Assembly (NCBI RefSeq): GCF_036345255.1
Contig: NZ_CP107783.1
Location: forward strand, 1,364,001-1,428,000
DNA: 64,000 nt
Reading direction: 5' to 3'
Origin: Streptomyces sp. NBC_00569
GTDB taxonomy: Bacteria; Actinomycetota; Actinomycetes; Streptomycetales; Streptomycetaceae
A model generated the notes under the pieces. It was not told the DNA's origin. It did not search any database and saw only the letters and a program-made list of their open reading frames with translations. A program made the translations under genes and the position numbers. Positions 35,566 through 44,201 of the stretch are shown here, one piece after another; the first letter of the stretch is position 1, and the number at the start of each line of letters is the position of its first letter.

Positions 35566-36609
35566 TCACGTCGACTGCCGGGCCACGACGCGGGCCCGGA
35601 GCGTGTCGTGCGACTCGGTGCCTGCGCCCGGGTCGCGTACCAGACGGTCGACGAGTGCGGCGAGCTCCTGCCCGGACGGCAACTCGATACGGACCGTGCT
35701 CAGCCGGGGCCGCAGCAGCCGCCCGAGCATCAGGTCGTCGGCCCCGATGACAGCGGTCTCCTCCGGGATGCCGACGCCCGCGTCCTGGAGCGCCCGCATC
35801 AGGAGCATCGCGTACTCGTCGTTGTACGCGAACACGGCGTCGAGCCCCAACTCGCGGATTTCCGGCACCAGTTGGACGGCCGACTCCTCGTCGTACGCGA
35901 GAGGCAGCTCGAAGACCTCCGCGCCGGTGCCCAGGACCGCGTTCCGCACGCCGTCGAGGCGCGGGCGCGCGAAGTGGTCGAGGCCCTGCTCCGTCGGCAG
36001 GACGACGCCGATGCGGCGTCGGCCGCGTTCGACGAGGTGGGTGCCCGCGCTCCGGCCGACCTCACAGTGGTCCATGAGCAGCGCGTGGGCGCCCTCGGCG
36101 CGCTCCGGGCCGAGCGTGATGACGGCCCTGGCGCCGGAGCGGCGGAGCACCTCGATGCCCTCGGTGCCCAGATCAGGGGGTGTGAGGACGGCGACCGGGC
36201 GCAGCTCGGCCCAGGCGCGCGCCGCGTCGTCGCCGCGCAGGCTGACGCTGCCGTACTGCACGACCGTGTAGTCGAGGCGGCTCAGTGCCCACTGGAGGTC
36301 GTTGAAGAACGCGTTGTAGAGCGGTCCGGCGGGGACGCTCGGGGAGGGCATCAGGACGATGCGGGTGTGTCCGGCGCGCAGGCTGCGGGCCGCCGCGTGC
36401 GGCACATAGCCGAGCTCCTTCGCGGCCTCGTGGACGCGGCGCCGTGTGGGTTCGCTGATTCTGACGGCGCTGGTGTTGTTCAGGACGTAGCTGACGGTGG
36501 CGCGCGAGACCCCGGCGAGGCGGGCGACGTCGGCGCTCGTCGGCGCCGGGCTCGGCGCGGCGGGCTCCCGTGATGTGCGGGCGGACTGCGGCTTCGGTAT
36601 CTGCACCAT
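35566..36609 (-). CDS. LacI family transcriptional regulator
   Basis: 347 residues. The N-terminal HTH (SADVARLAGVSRATVSYVLN) with hinge (RVHEAAKELGYVPHAAARSL) precedes a periplasmic-binding-like sensor domain to the end. The ATG at 36609 was chosen; an alternative at 36621 adds four residues. It diverges from the amidase gene and lies ahead of the aldehyde dehydrogenase. It may regulate either or both. The sugar or amide effector is unknown. Confidence 0.88.
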   Translation of the reverse strand: MVQIPKPQSARTSREPAAPSPAPTSADVARLAGVSRATVSYVLNNTSAVRISEPTRRRVHEAAKELGYVPHAAARSLRAGHTRIVLMPSPSVPAGPLYNAFFNDLQWALSRLDYTVVQYGSVSLRGDDAARAWAELRPVAVLTPPDLGTEGIEVLRRSGARAVITLGPERAEGAHALLMDHCEVGRSAGTHLVERGRRRIGVVLPTEQGLDHFARPRLDGVRNAVLGTGAEVFELPLAYDEESAVQLVPEIRELGLDAVFAYNDEYAMLLMRALQDAGVGIPEETAVIGADDLMLGRLLRPRLSTVRIELPSGQELAALVDRLVRDPGAGTESHDTLRARVVARQST

Positions 36610-36669
36610 GACGCACCGCATCCTTCCAGACGGGTACGGCCGTGTTCCCGGCCGGGCATACCGGTTGGG

Positions 36670-36685
36670 GCTTGCGGCCGCTAGC
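36670..36685. promoter_or_regulatory. Possible LacI-type operator between lacI and amidase
   Basis: GCTTGCGGCCGCTAGC is a near-palindrome centred on CGGCCG, like LacI-family operators with a central CG. It lies in the 155-base divergent region. Confidence 0.4.
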
Positions 36686-36764
36686 GTGCGTGCACTCAAG
36701 CCGTTCGAATTCTTGAAGTTGCGAAGTTCCTGAGTTCCGAAGTCCCGTACAAGGAGGTGTCCGC

Positions 36765-38186
36765 ATGGCGTCCGACCGTGCCGCCGGGCTCGCCGCGACC
36801 GCCCGCGCGCTCACCGACGGGGACGTGTCCTCGCGCGTCCTCGTCGAGAAGGCCCTGGAGCGCATCGAGGCGACGCAGCCTGTCCTGAACGCGTTCCGCA
36901 CGGTCCGCGGGGAGGCCGCCCTCGCCGAGGCGGACGCCGCGGACCGCGAACGCGCGGCGGGCGGACACCGGCCGCTGCTCGGGGTGCCACTGGCCGTGAA
37001 GGACGACATGGATGTGGCGGGCGAGCCGACCGCGTTCGGCTGCCCCGGCGACTTCCCGCCGAAGACCGAGGACGCTGAGGCCGTACGCCGGCTGCGCGCG
37101 GCGGGCGCGATCGTCATCGGCAAGACGAACACGTGCGAGCTGGGGCAGTGGCCGTTCACCGAGGGGCCCGCGTTCGGCGACACCCGCAACCCGTGGAATC
37201 GCGGGCACACGCCCGGCGGCTCGTCGGGCGGCTCGGCGGCGGCCGTCGCCGCGGGGATCGTGCCGGCCGCGCTCGGCTCGGACGGAGCGGGCAGTGTCCG
37301 GATACCCGCCGCGTGGACGCACCTCGTCGGCATCAAGCCGCAGCGCGGCAGGATCTCCACATGGCCCTGGGCGGAGTCCTTCCACGGGATCACCGTGAAC
37401 GGCACGCTCGGCAGGACCGTCGGGGACGCGGCGCTGCTCCTGGACGCGGCGAGCGGTTCGCACGACGGCGACCTGCACCGTCCGCCGCGGATCGCGGCGG
37501 CGCAGGCGGCACGCGACGAGCCCGGCAAGCTGCGCGTCGCGCTCTCCTTGCGCATGCCGTTCACCGCGACTCCCAAGCGCCTGGACCCTGTTGTGCGGGC
37601 CCGGGTCGTCGCGCTCGCGGAGCGCCTCGCCTCTCTGGGGCACGACGTGGAGGAGGCCGACCCGCGCTACGGGCAGATCGGCCTCGCGTTCGTGCCGCGC
37701 GCCACGGCAGGCGTCGCGGACCTGTTGCGCGACGTTCCCGACCCCGCGCTGCTCGACGCGCGGACCCGGGAGTCCGCCCGCATGGGGCGGGTCCTCGGCG
37801 GTGCTCCGCTGCGGCTCGCGCGGCGCGCCGAGGCCTCGCTCCAGCGCCGGGTCGGCGCGGTCTTCGACACGTACGACGTGGTCCTCGCGCCGACGACGGC
37901 CACTCCCCCTCCCCGTATCGGCGCGATGGCGTCACTCAACGGCTGGCGCACCGACCGGGCGATGATCGCGGCGTGTCCGTACGCGTGGCCGTGGAACGTC
38001 CTCGGCTGGCCCGGCGTGAACGTACCCGCGGGCTTCACCGGCGACGGGCTCCCCGTCGGCGCGCAACTGCTCGGCCCGGCGAACAGCGAGCCGCAGCTCA
38101 TCTCGCTGGCGGCCCAACTCGAAGCGGATCAGCGGTGGTTCGAGAAGTGGCCCGAGAACCACCAGGCGCCGCGCAGCGGCCCGTAG
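36765..38186 (+). CDS. Amidase (amidase signature family)
   Basis: 473 residues. The Ser-cisSer-Lys triad can be placed: Lys79 (VKDDMD), Ser153/154 (GGSSGGSAAAVAAG) and nucleophile Ser177 (GSDGAGSVRIPAA). This is the amidase signature domain. AAGGAGGT is seven bases before the ATG. It is predicted cytoplasmic. The substrate is not determined; it diverges from a LacI regulator, which suggests an inducible catabolic amide. Confidence 0.88.
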   Translation: MASDRAAGLAATARALTDGDVSSRVLVEKALERIEATQPVLNAFRTVRGEAALAEADAADRERAAGGHRPLLGVPLAVKDDMDVAGEPTAFGCPGDFPPKTEDAEAVRRLRAAGAIVIGKTNTCELGQWPFTEGPAFGDTRNPWNRGHTPGGSSGGSAAAVAAGIVPAALGSDGAGSVRIPAAWTHLVGIKPQRGRISTWPWAESFHGITVNGTLGRTVGDAALLLDAASGSHDGDLHRPPRIAAAQAARDEPGKLRVALSLRMPFTATPKRLDPVVRARVVALAERLASLGHDVEEADPRYGQIGLAFVPRATAGVADLLRDVPDPALLDARTRESARMGRVLGGAPLRLARRAEASLQRRVGAVFDTYDVVLAPTTATPPPRIGAMASLNGWRTDRAMIAACPYAWPWNVLGWPGVNVPAGFTGDGLPVGAQLLGPANSEPQLISLAAQLEADQRWFEKWPENHQAPRSGP

Positions 38187-38311
38187 AGCGGCGCGCGGGC
38201 ACAGACTACGTATGCGTCGTACGGCTCGGGCGGATATATGGGTCTTCATGCGCCGAGCCTGTGTCCCACCGGCCGGGCCCGCTCGACGGGTTGGGCCAGT
38301 CAGGCAATAAC

Positions 38312-38779
38312 GTGACCCGGGTGACTGCCTTCATCGATGACCCGCATGCCCACGAGCACCCCGGCCGCGCCGGCGCCACCGCCACGGTCGAGGCCGCGCC
38401 GCGCGAGGTGGGCCGGGTGCGCACCGAGTACGCGCCCGCCCATGACGGCGACCCCGATCCTGGTGAGATCGTCTGGACGTGGGTGCCGTTCGAGGAGAAC
38501 GACGGCCGCGGCAAGGACCGCCCTGTGCTCGTCGTCGCCCGGGAGGACGCCGGCACGCTGCTCGCCGTACAGCTGTCGAGCAAGCGGCACGACCACGACA
38601 GGGAGTGGGTGCCGATCGGCAGCGGGCCGTGGGACGCCGCGGGCCGCGACTCGTGGGTGGCGATCGACCGGGTCCTGCGGGTCCATGAGCGGGGCATGCG
38701 GCGCGAGGCCTGCGCCCTGGACCGAATGCGGTTCAACCTCGTGGTGCTGCGCCTCAGGGAGCGGTACGGCTGGCGCTGA
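38312..38779 (+). CDS. PemK/MazF-like domain protein
   Basis: 155 residues from the GTG at 38312 (a second GTG at 38321 is possible). The PemK-like fold is seen at about 55-150: GEIVWTWVPFEENDGRGKDR, PVLVVAREDAGTLLAVQLSS and WVAIDRVLRVHERGMRREAC. The family includes MazF-like mRNA endoribonucleases and unrelated small proteins. No antitoxin gene lies beside it. The 3' end overlaps the PARG gene by 26 bases in convergent orientation. Confidence 0.7.
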   Translation: MTRVTAFIDDPHAHEHPGRAGATATVEAAPREVGRVRTEYAPAHDGDPDPGEIVWTWVPFEENDGRGKDRPVLVVAREDAGTLLAVQLSSKRHDHDREWVPIGSGPWDAAGRDSWVAIDRVLRVHERGMRREACALDRMRFNLVVLRLRERYGWR

Positions 38780-39611
38780 CCGCCGGCAGCACCGCGAAGG
38801 CCCGTTCGAAGGCCGTCCTGGTCCGCGCGTTCGGCGTGCGGTCCAGGACGCCGAACACGATGTGGTCGAAGCGGCCCGCGAACCGGCCGCCCTCGCCGAG
38901 GAGCGCCCGGAACGCGGCGGCGACCTGAGCCGGGTCGTTCTGGAAGACCCCGCAGCCCCAGGCGCCGAGCACGAGGCGCCGGTAGCCGTGGGCCACGGCC
39001 GTCTCCAGGACCCGCTCCGCCCTTGACGCGAGGGCACCCGCGATCTCGTCCGCCCGCTCCGGGGTGCGGCGGCGGATGACGCCCGCGTTCGGCGCGGGTG
39101 AGGTGAGGAAGCCCGCGGTGTACGGCTCGTCGAGCAGCCGTCCGCGATCGTCGCGGAAGACGGGGACGCCCGGCGAGTGGATGACCTGGTCCGTGTAGAA
39201 GGCGTCGCGGTTCTCGCGGTGGTGGTCGTAGAAGTCGCGGGCCCGCAGCAGGCACGTGTACAGGGCCGACGCCCGGCACACGGCTTCCTCCTGGGCCTGC
39301 GCGCCGTTGAGATAGCCGCCGCCGGGGTTGCGGGCCGAGGCGAAGTTCAGGACGGCGACGAGGTCCTGCCCGGCGGTGACCAGACGGTGCGCGGCCTCCA
39401 GGCTGGACTCGCCGGTGACTTCGACGGCCGTCTTCGCGGGCCGGCCCGGCTCGGGCACCTCGACCGGAGCCGGTCCGTACGTCCGTGTCGCGTCCCGCGC
39501 GGCCGCCACCGCCGCAGCGATCGGCACGATCGCGCCACCGGGCGCCGTGTACCGCCCCGCCGCGACGATCTCCTCCGTCTGCTGCGCGATCCCCCGCAGC
39601 CGGGCGCTCAC
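38754..39611 (-). CDS. Bacterial-type poly(ADP-ribose) glycohydrolase (TIGR02452 family)
   Basis: 285 residues. The GGG-QEE signature of bacterial PARG-like macrodomains is clear: NFASARNPGGGYLNGAQAQE, QEEAVCRASALY. Later blocks VIRRRTPERADEIAGALASR and LVLGAWGCGVFQNDPAQVAA complete the macrodomain. GGGGGAG precedes the GTG at 39611. It is predicted to remove ADP-ribose from proteins or nucleic acids. It is convergent and overlapping with the PemK-like gene. Confidence 0.85.
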   Translation of the reverse strand: MSARLRGIAQQTEEIVAAGRYTAPGGAIVPIAAAVAAARDATRTYGPAPVEVPEPGRPAKTAVEVTGESSLEAAHRLVTAGQDLVAVLNFASARNPGGGYLNGAQAQEEAVCRASALYTCLLRARDFYDHHRENRDAFYTDQVIHSPGVPVFRDDRGRLLDEPYTAGFLTSPAPNAGVIRRRTPERADEIAGALASRAERVLETAVAHGYRRLVLGAWGCGVFQNDPAQVAAAFRALLGEGGRFAGRFDHIVFGVLDRTPNARTRTAFERAFAVLPAVSASRTAP

Positions 39612-39827
39612 GCCCGCTCCCCCGTGGTCGTTCTCATGAACGCATGATGTGCGCCGGGCGACACCGCGAGCAACAGATTTTCCCTCTCGGAGGGGCACTC
39701 TTGTGCGATTCGCCGTGAGGGTTTTGGGTGGTACGAGCACTGCCCCGGCCCGGCCCATCCCCGTCGAGTCGACGGCTTGGCCCCCACCAGGGACTATGAA
39801 GGCGTACGGATCAGGAGGATCCTGAAC

Positions 39828-41120
39828 ATGCCCGAAGGAGACTGTACGGAGCTCGGCACGGCGGCCCTGGTCACCGAGCCCGAGGTGGAGGCGCTGGTCC
39901 GCGGGATCTGCTTCAAGACCGGACCGCCTCGCACTGTGGGTGTCGAAGTGGAATGGCTCGTCCACGAGCCGCGCAGGCCGCGACTCCCCCTTCCACCCGA
40001 ACGGCTCGACGCGGCGTACGCCGCACTGGGCGCCCTGCCCCTCAGCTCGGCGCTCACCGTCGAACCCGGCGGCCAGCTGGAGCTCAGCTCCCTGCCAGCC
40101 GCCTCTCTCATGGACTGCGTCTCGGCCGTCTCGGCCGACCTGACAGCGGTCCGCACCGCACTCGCCGCCCGTGGCCTCGCGCTGACGGGCCTCGGCACCG
40201 ATCCCTGGCGCCCGCCGCGGCGGCTGCTGCACGAGCCGCGCTACGACGCCCTGGAGGCCTGGCTCGACCGGGCGGGGTCCGCGGGCCGCGCCATGATGTG
40301 CTCGTCGGCGTCCGTGCAGGTCTGTCTCGACGCCGGATACGAGGAGCCGGGGCCGCTCGGCCACGGCAGGCGCTGGCGGCTCTCGCACCTGCTGGGCGCC
40401 GTCCTGGTCTCCGCGTTCGCCAACTCACCGATGCTGTGCGGGCGTCCCACGGGGTGGCGCTCCACCCGTCAGGCCGTATGGGAGGAGATCGACCCCGGCC
40501 GGTCCGGGGCACCACCCCTCGACGCGGAGCCGCGCGAGGCCTGGGTCCGGCACGTCCTGGACGCGCCGGTGATGTGTGTCCGCAAGGACAGCGGCCCGTG
40601 GGACGTGCCGGACGGCATGTCCCTGCGGACGTGGCTGCGTACCGGTGGGCCGCGGCCCGCCACGCGCGGTGACGTCGACTACCACATCTCCACCCTCTTC
40701 CCGCCGGTGCGCCCGCGCGGCCACCTCGAACTGCGCATGATCGACGCCCAGCCCGGCGACGACGGCTGGATCGTGCCGTTCGCCGTGACGACCGCGCTGT
40801 TCGACGACCCGCAGGCCGCCGAGACCGCGTACCGCACCGTGAAGCCGCTGTCCGAACGGGCGGGCCCGCTGCCCGCGCCGCACAATCAGCTGTGGCGCGA
40901 CGCGGCGCGGCTCGGCCCTTCGGACCCCGAACTCGCCGAGGCGGCCGTGACCTGTTTCGCGGCGGCGCTCGACGCGCTGCCGAGGCTCGGCGCATCCCCC
41001 GGGGTGCTCGCCGTCGTCTCGGCCTTCATGGACCGCTATGTCGTGCGCGGCCGCTGCCCCGCCGACGACGTGCTCGACCACATCGATGCCCCCGCCCCCG
41101 GGAGGACCGTCACCTCATGA
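39828..41120 (+). CDS. egtA: EgtA, gamma-glutamylcysteine synthetase of ergothioneine biosynthesis
   Basis: 430 residues. Glutamate-cysteine ligase type 2 features: TVGVEVEWLVHEPRRPRLPL, LTVEPGGQLELSSLPAASLM, RAMMCSSASVQVCLDAGYEE and HLELRMIDAQPGDDGWIVPF. AGGAGG lies nine bases before the ATG at 39828. It provides gamma-Glu-Cys for sulfur transfer by EgtB. The stop overlaps the egtB start (ATGA). Confidence 0.9.
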   Translation: MPEGDCTELGTAALVTEPEVEALVRGICFKTGPPRTVGVEVEWLVHEPRRPRLPLPPERLDAAYAALGALPLSSALTVEPGGQLELSSLPAASLMDCVSAVSADLTAVRTALAARGLALTGLGTDPWRPPRRLLHEPRYDALEAWLDRAGSAGRAMMCSSASVQVCLDAGYEEPGPLGHGRRWRLSHLLGAVLVSAFANSPMLCGRPTGWRSTRQAVWEEIDPGRSGAPPLDAEPREAWVRHVLDAPVMCVRKDSGPWDVPDGMSLRTWLRTGGPRPATRGDVDYHISTLFPPVRPRGHLELRMIDAQPGDDGWIVPFAVTTALFDDPQAAETAYRTVKPLSERAGPLPAPHNQLWRDAARLGPSDPELAEAAVTCFAAALDALPRLGASPGVLAVVSAFMDRYVVRGRCPADDVLDHIDAPAPGRTVTS

Positions 41121-42451
41121 CCGCACAGAGCGAAGACACCGCCCCGGACCCCGAGGCACTGCGGGAGCGCGCGAGGACCGCGCTGCTCACCGCGCGGGAC
41201 CGCACGACGCTGCTCACGAGCTGCGTCGAGGGGCCGGAACTGACCGCGCAGCACTCGCCGTTGATGTCGCCGCTGGTGTGGGACCTGGCGCACATCGGCA
41301 ACCAGGAGGAGCAGTGGCTCCTGCGCGCGGTCGCGGGCCGTGAGGCGATGCGCCCGGAGATCGACCCGCTGTACGACGCCTTCGAGCACCCGCGCTCCGA
41401 GCGGCCGAAGCTGCCGCTGCTCGCGCCCAAGGAGGCCCGCGGTTACGCGGCCGAGGTGCGGGGGCGGGCGCTCGATGTCCTGGAGAGCACGCCGTTCCAC
41501 GGTACCCGGCTCACCGAGGCGGGGTTCGCGTTCGGGATGATCGCCCAGCACGAACAGCAGCACGACGAGACAATGCTGATCACCCATCAGCTCCGGGCGG
41601 GCGCTCCGGCCCTGACGGCTCCGGATCCCGACCCCGTCTCGCCGACGTTCCGCGGACCGTCCGAAGTCCTGGTGCCCGGCGGCCCGTTCACGATGGGGAC
41701 GACCACCGAACCGTGGTCGCTGGACAACGAGCGCCCCGCGCACGCGCGCCTCGTCCCGCCGTTCCACATCGACACCGCGCCGGTCACGAACGGCGCGTAT
41801 CTGGCCTTCATGGACGACGGCGGCTACGACAACTCCCGCTGGTGGACGCCCGAGGGCTGGGCCCTGGTGCGGGACAACGGGCTGCGGTCGCCGCTGTTCT
41901 GGCGGCGTGAGGCCGGTCAGTGGCTGCGGCGTCGCTTCGGGGTGACCGAGGTGGTTCCGCCGGACGAGCCCGTCGTGCACGTCAGCTGGTACGAGGCCGA
42001 CGCGTACGCGCGCTGGGCGGGCCGGCGCCTGCCCAGCGAGGCCGAGTGGGAGAAGGCGGCACGCTTCGATCCCGCGTCCGGGCGGTCGATGCGCTACCCG
42101 TGGGGCGACACGGACCCGACGCCGGAGCGCGCCAACCTCGGCCAGCGCCACCTGCGCCCGGCCCCGGCGGGCAGCTACCCGGCGGGGGAATCCCCACTGG
42201 GTGTACGGCAGTTGATCGGCGACGTGTGGGAGTGGACGTCGAGCGACTTCCTGCCGTACCCGGGGTTCGCGGCGTTCCCGTACCGGGAGTACTCGGAGGT
42301 GTTCTTCGGCCCGGACCACAAGGTGCTGCGCGGCGGCTCGTTCGCCGTGGACGCGGTGGCGTGCCGCGGCACGTTCCGCAACTGGGACTACCCGGTGCGC
42401 CGGCAGATCTTCGCCGGCTTCCGCACCGCGCGCGACGGGGAGGGTGCCTGA
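41117..42451 (+). CDS. egtB: EgtB, iron-dependent sulfoxide synthase
   Basis: 444 residues. The DinB-like N-terminal part carries the iron ligands His59 (WDLAHIGNQEEQWLL) and His145/His149 (AQHEQQHDETML). An FGE-sulfatase domain follows (PGGPFTMGTTTEPWSLDNER, VSWYEADAYARWAGRRLPSE, DVWEWTSSDF, VLRGGSFAVDAVACRGTFRN). It joins gamma-Glu-Cys to hercynine. Coupled on both sides in the egt operon. Confidence 0.93.
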   Translation: MTAQSEDTAPDPEALRERARTALLTARDRTTLLTSCVEGPELTAQHSPLMSPLVWDLAHIGNQEEQWLLRAVAGREAMRPEIDPLYDAFEHPRSERPKLPLLAPKEARGYAAEVRGRALDVLESTPFHGTRLTEAGFAFGMIAQHEQQHDETMLITHQLRAGAPALTAPDPDPVSPTFRGPSEVLVPGGPFTMGTTTEPWSLDNERPAHARLVPPFHIDTAPVTNGAYLAFMDDGGYDNSRWWTPEGWALVRDNGLRSPLFWRREAGQWLRRRFGVTEVVPPDEPVVHVSWYEADAYARWAGRRLPSEAEWEKAARFDPASGRSMRYPWGDTDPTPERANLGQRHLRPAPAGSYPAGESPLGVRQLIGDVWEWTSSDFLPYPGFAAFPYREYSEVFFGPDHKVLRGGSFAVDAVACRGTFRNWDYPVRRQIFAGFRTARDGEGA

Positions 42452-43206
42452 TGTGCCGGCAACTGGCCTACCTGGGCCCCTCGGCGCCACTCGGCGACGT
42501 ACTCGTGACGCCGCCCCACAGCCTGCTGCGCCAGTCCTGGGAGCCGCGCCGTCAGCGGCACGGGACCGTGAACGCCGACGGCTTCGGCGTGGGCTGGTAC
42601 GCGGACGGGGACCCGGTGCCCGCGCGCTACCGCAGGGCCGGGCCGATCTGGGGCGACCAGTCGTTCGCCGACCTCGCGCGGGTCGTGCGCTCGGGGGCCG
42701 TGCTCGCCGCGGTCCGCGACGCCACGCTCGGCGGCGCGGACGGTGAGGCCGCGGCGGCACCGTTCGCCTGCGGCCCGTGGCTCTTCTCCCACAACGGCGC
42801 GGTGACCGGCTGGCCGCGCTCGCTCGCCCCGCTGGCCACCGCGGTGCCGCCCGTCGACCTGCTGTCCCTGGAGGCCCGCTGCGACTCGGCGTTCGTGTGG
42901 GCGCTGCTGCTGTACCGGCTGCGCTCGGGCGACGACCAGGGGCAGGCCCTCGCCGACACCGTCCTGGAGATCGCCGAGGCCGCACCGGGATCCCGCCTCA
43001 ACCTCCTGCTGACCGACGGCGAGACGATCACCGCCACCGCCTGGGGCGACAGCCTCTGGTATCTCACCGAACCCGGCCGCCGCACCGTCGTCGCCTCCGA
43101 GCCCTACGACGACGACCCGAACTGGCGCGAGGTGCCCGACCGCACCCTGCTCGCCGCGAGCCGCACCGACGTCCTGCTGACCCCGCTCAAGGAGCCCTCC
43201 GCGTGA
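42451..43206 (+). CDS. egtC: EgtC, gamma-glutamyl hydrolase (class II amidotransferase)
   Basis: 251 residues. Cys2 is the N-terminal nucleophile (MCRQLAYLGPSAPLGDVLVT). Other features are GTVNADGFGVGWYADGDPVP, FSHNGAVTGWPRS and LNLLLTDGETITATAWGDSL. It removes glutamate from the EgtB product. The ATG overlaps the egtB TGA. Confidence 0.92.
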   Translation: MCRQLAYLGPSAPLGDVLVTPPHSLLRQSWEPRRQRHGTVNADGFGVGWYADGDPVPARYRRAGPIWGDQSFADLARVVRSGAVLAAVRDATLGGADGEAAAAPFACGPWLFSHNGAVTGWPRSLAPLATAVPPVDLLSLEARCDSAFVWALLLYRLRSGDDQGQALADTVLEIAEAAPGSRLNLLLTDGETITATAWGDSLWYLTEPGRRTVVASEPYDDDPNWREVPDRTLLAASRTDVLLTPLKEPSA

Positions 43207-44165
43207 GCCCGTACCAGCTGACCCGCACCCTGCCCGAGGACGCCACCGGCGCCGCCCTGCGCTCCGATGTCCTCAGCGGCCTCACCGGCACGCCGAAGAC
43301 GCTGCCGCCCAAGTGGTTCTACGACGCGCGCGGCAGCGAGCTGTTCGACGAGATCACGACCCTGCCCGAGTACTACCCGACGCGCGCCGAGCGGGAGATC
43401 CTGCTGGCCCGCTCGCAGGAGATCGCCGACGCCACCGGCGCCCGCACCCTCGTCGAGCTGGGCTCCGGCTCGTCGGACAAGACCCGCCACCTGCTCGACG
43501 ACCTGCCGGACCTGGAGACATACATCCCCGTGGACGTCAGCGAGAGCGCGCTGCGGGGCGCCGCCGAGGCGCTCGGCGCCGAACGCCCCGGGCTGCGCAT
43601 CCATGCGCTGATCGCCGACTTCACCCTGGGGCTCACCCTGCCGGACGCCCCGGGACCGCGCCTGGCCGCGTTCCTCGGCGGGACCATCGGAAACCTCCTG
43701 CCGGCCGAGCGCGCCGCGTTCCTGACCGCCGTACGCGCCCTGCTGCGGCCCGGGGACATGCTGCTGCTCGGCACGGACCTGGTGAAGGACGAGTCGGTCC
43801 TCGTCGCGGCGTACGACGACGCGGCGGGCGTGACGGCCGCCTTCAACAAGAACGTGCTCGGCGTCATCAACCGTGACCTGGGCGCCGACTTCGACCCGGG
43901 CGCCTTCGAGCACGTCGCCCTGTGGGACGCGGACAACGAGTGGATCGAGATGCGGCTGCGCTCCACGGCCGCACAGACCGTCAAGATCCCGGCGCTCGGC
44001 CTCGCGGTCGACTTCGAGGACGGGGAGGAGATCCGCACGGAGATCTCGGCGAAGTTCCGCGAGGCGGGCGTGCGGGTCGAACTCGCGGGCGCTGGGCTGC
44101 GCATGACGCACTGGTGGACGGACGCGCAGAACCGCTTCGCGCTGTCCCTCAGCCGCGTCGACTGA
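43203..44165 (+). CDS. egtD: EgtD, histidine N-alpha-methyltransferase
   Basis: 320 residues. PKWFYDARGSELFDEITTLP, YYPTRAEREIL, LVELGSGSSDKTRHLLDDL (SAM site), FLGGTIGNLLPAERAAFL and YPEFNKNVLGVINRDLGADF-like NKNVLGVINRDLGADFDPGA are the family blocks. It trimethylates histidine to hercynine. The GTG start at 43203 overlaps the egtC stop. No egtE (C-S lyase) gene follows; it must be elsewhere or replaced. Confidence 0.93.
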   Translation: MSPYQLTRTLPEDATGAALRSDVLSGLTGTPKTLPPKWFYDARGSELFDEITTLPEYYPTRAEREILLARSQEIADATGARTLVELGSGSSDKTRHLLDDLPDLETYIPVDVSESALRGAAEALGAERPGLRIHALIADFTLGLTLPDAPGPRLAAFLGGTIGNLLPAERAAFLTAVRALLRPGDMLLLGTDLVKDESVLVAAYDDAAGVTAAFNKNVLGVINRDLGADFDPGAFEHVALWDADNEWIEMRLRSTAAQTVKIPALGLAVDFEDGEEIRTEISAKFREAGVRVELAGAGLRMTHWWTDAQNRFALSLSRVD

Positions 44166-44201
44166 CGGCCGGGGCGGCCGGGGCGGCCGCCGGCTGCAGG
44201 G

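Noticed and set aside
38206..39279. A 357-residue minus-strand frame across the PemK and PARG genes
   Set aside because: It is a shadow; the two real genes in other frames have clear family motifs.
41036..42985. A 649-residue minus-strand frame over egtB and egtC
   Set aside because: The real genes on the plus strand have strong family motifs; the antisense frame is low-complexity Arg/Pro.
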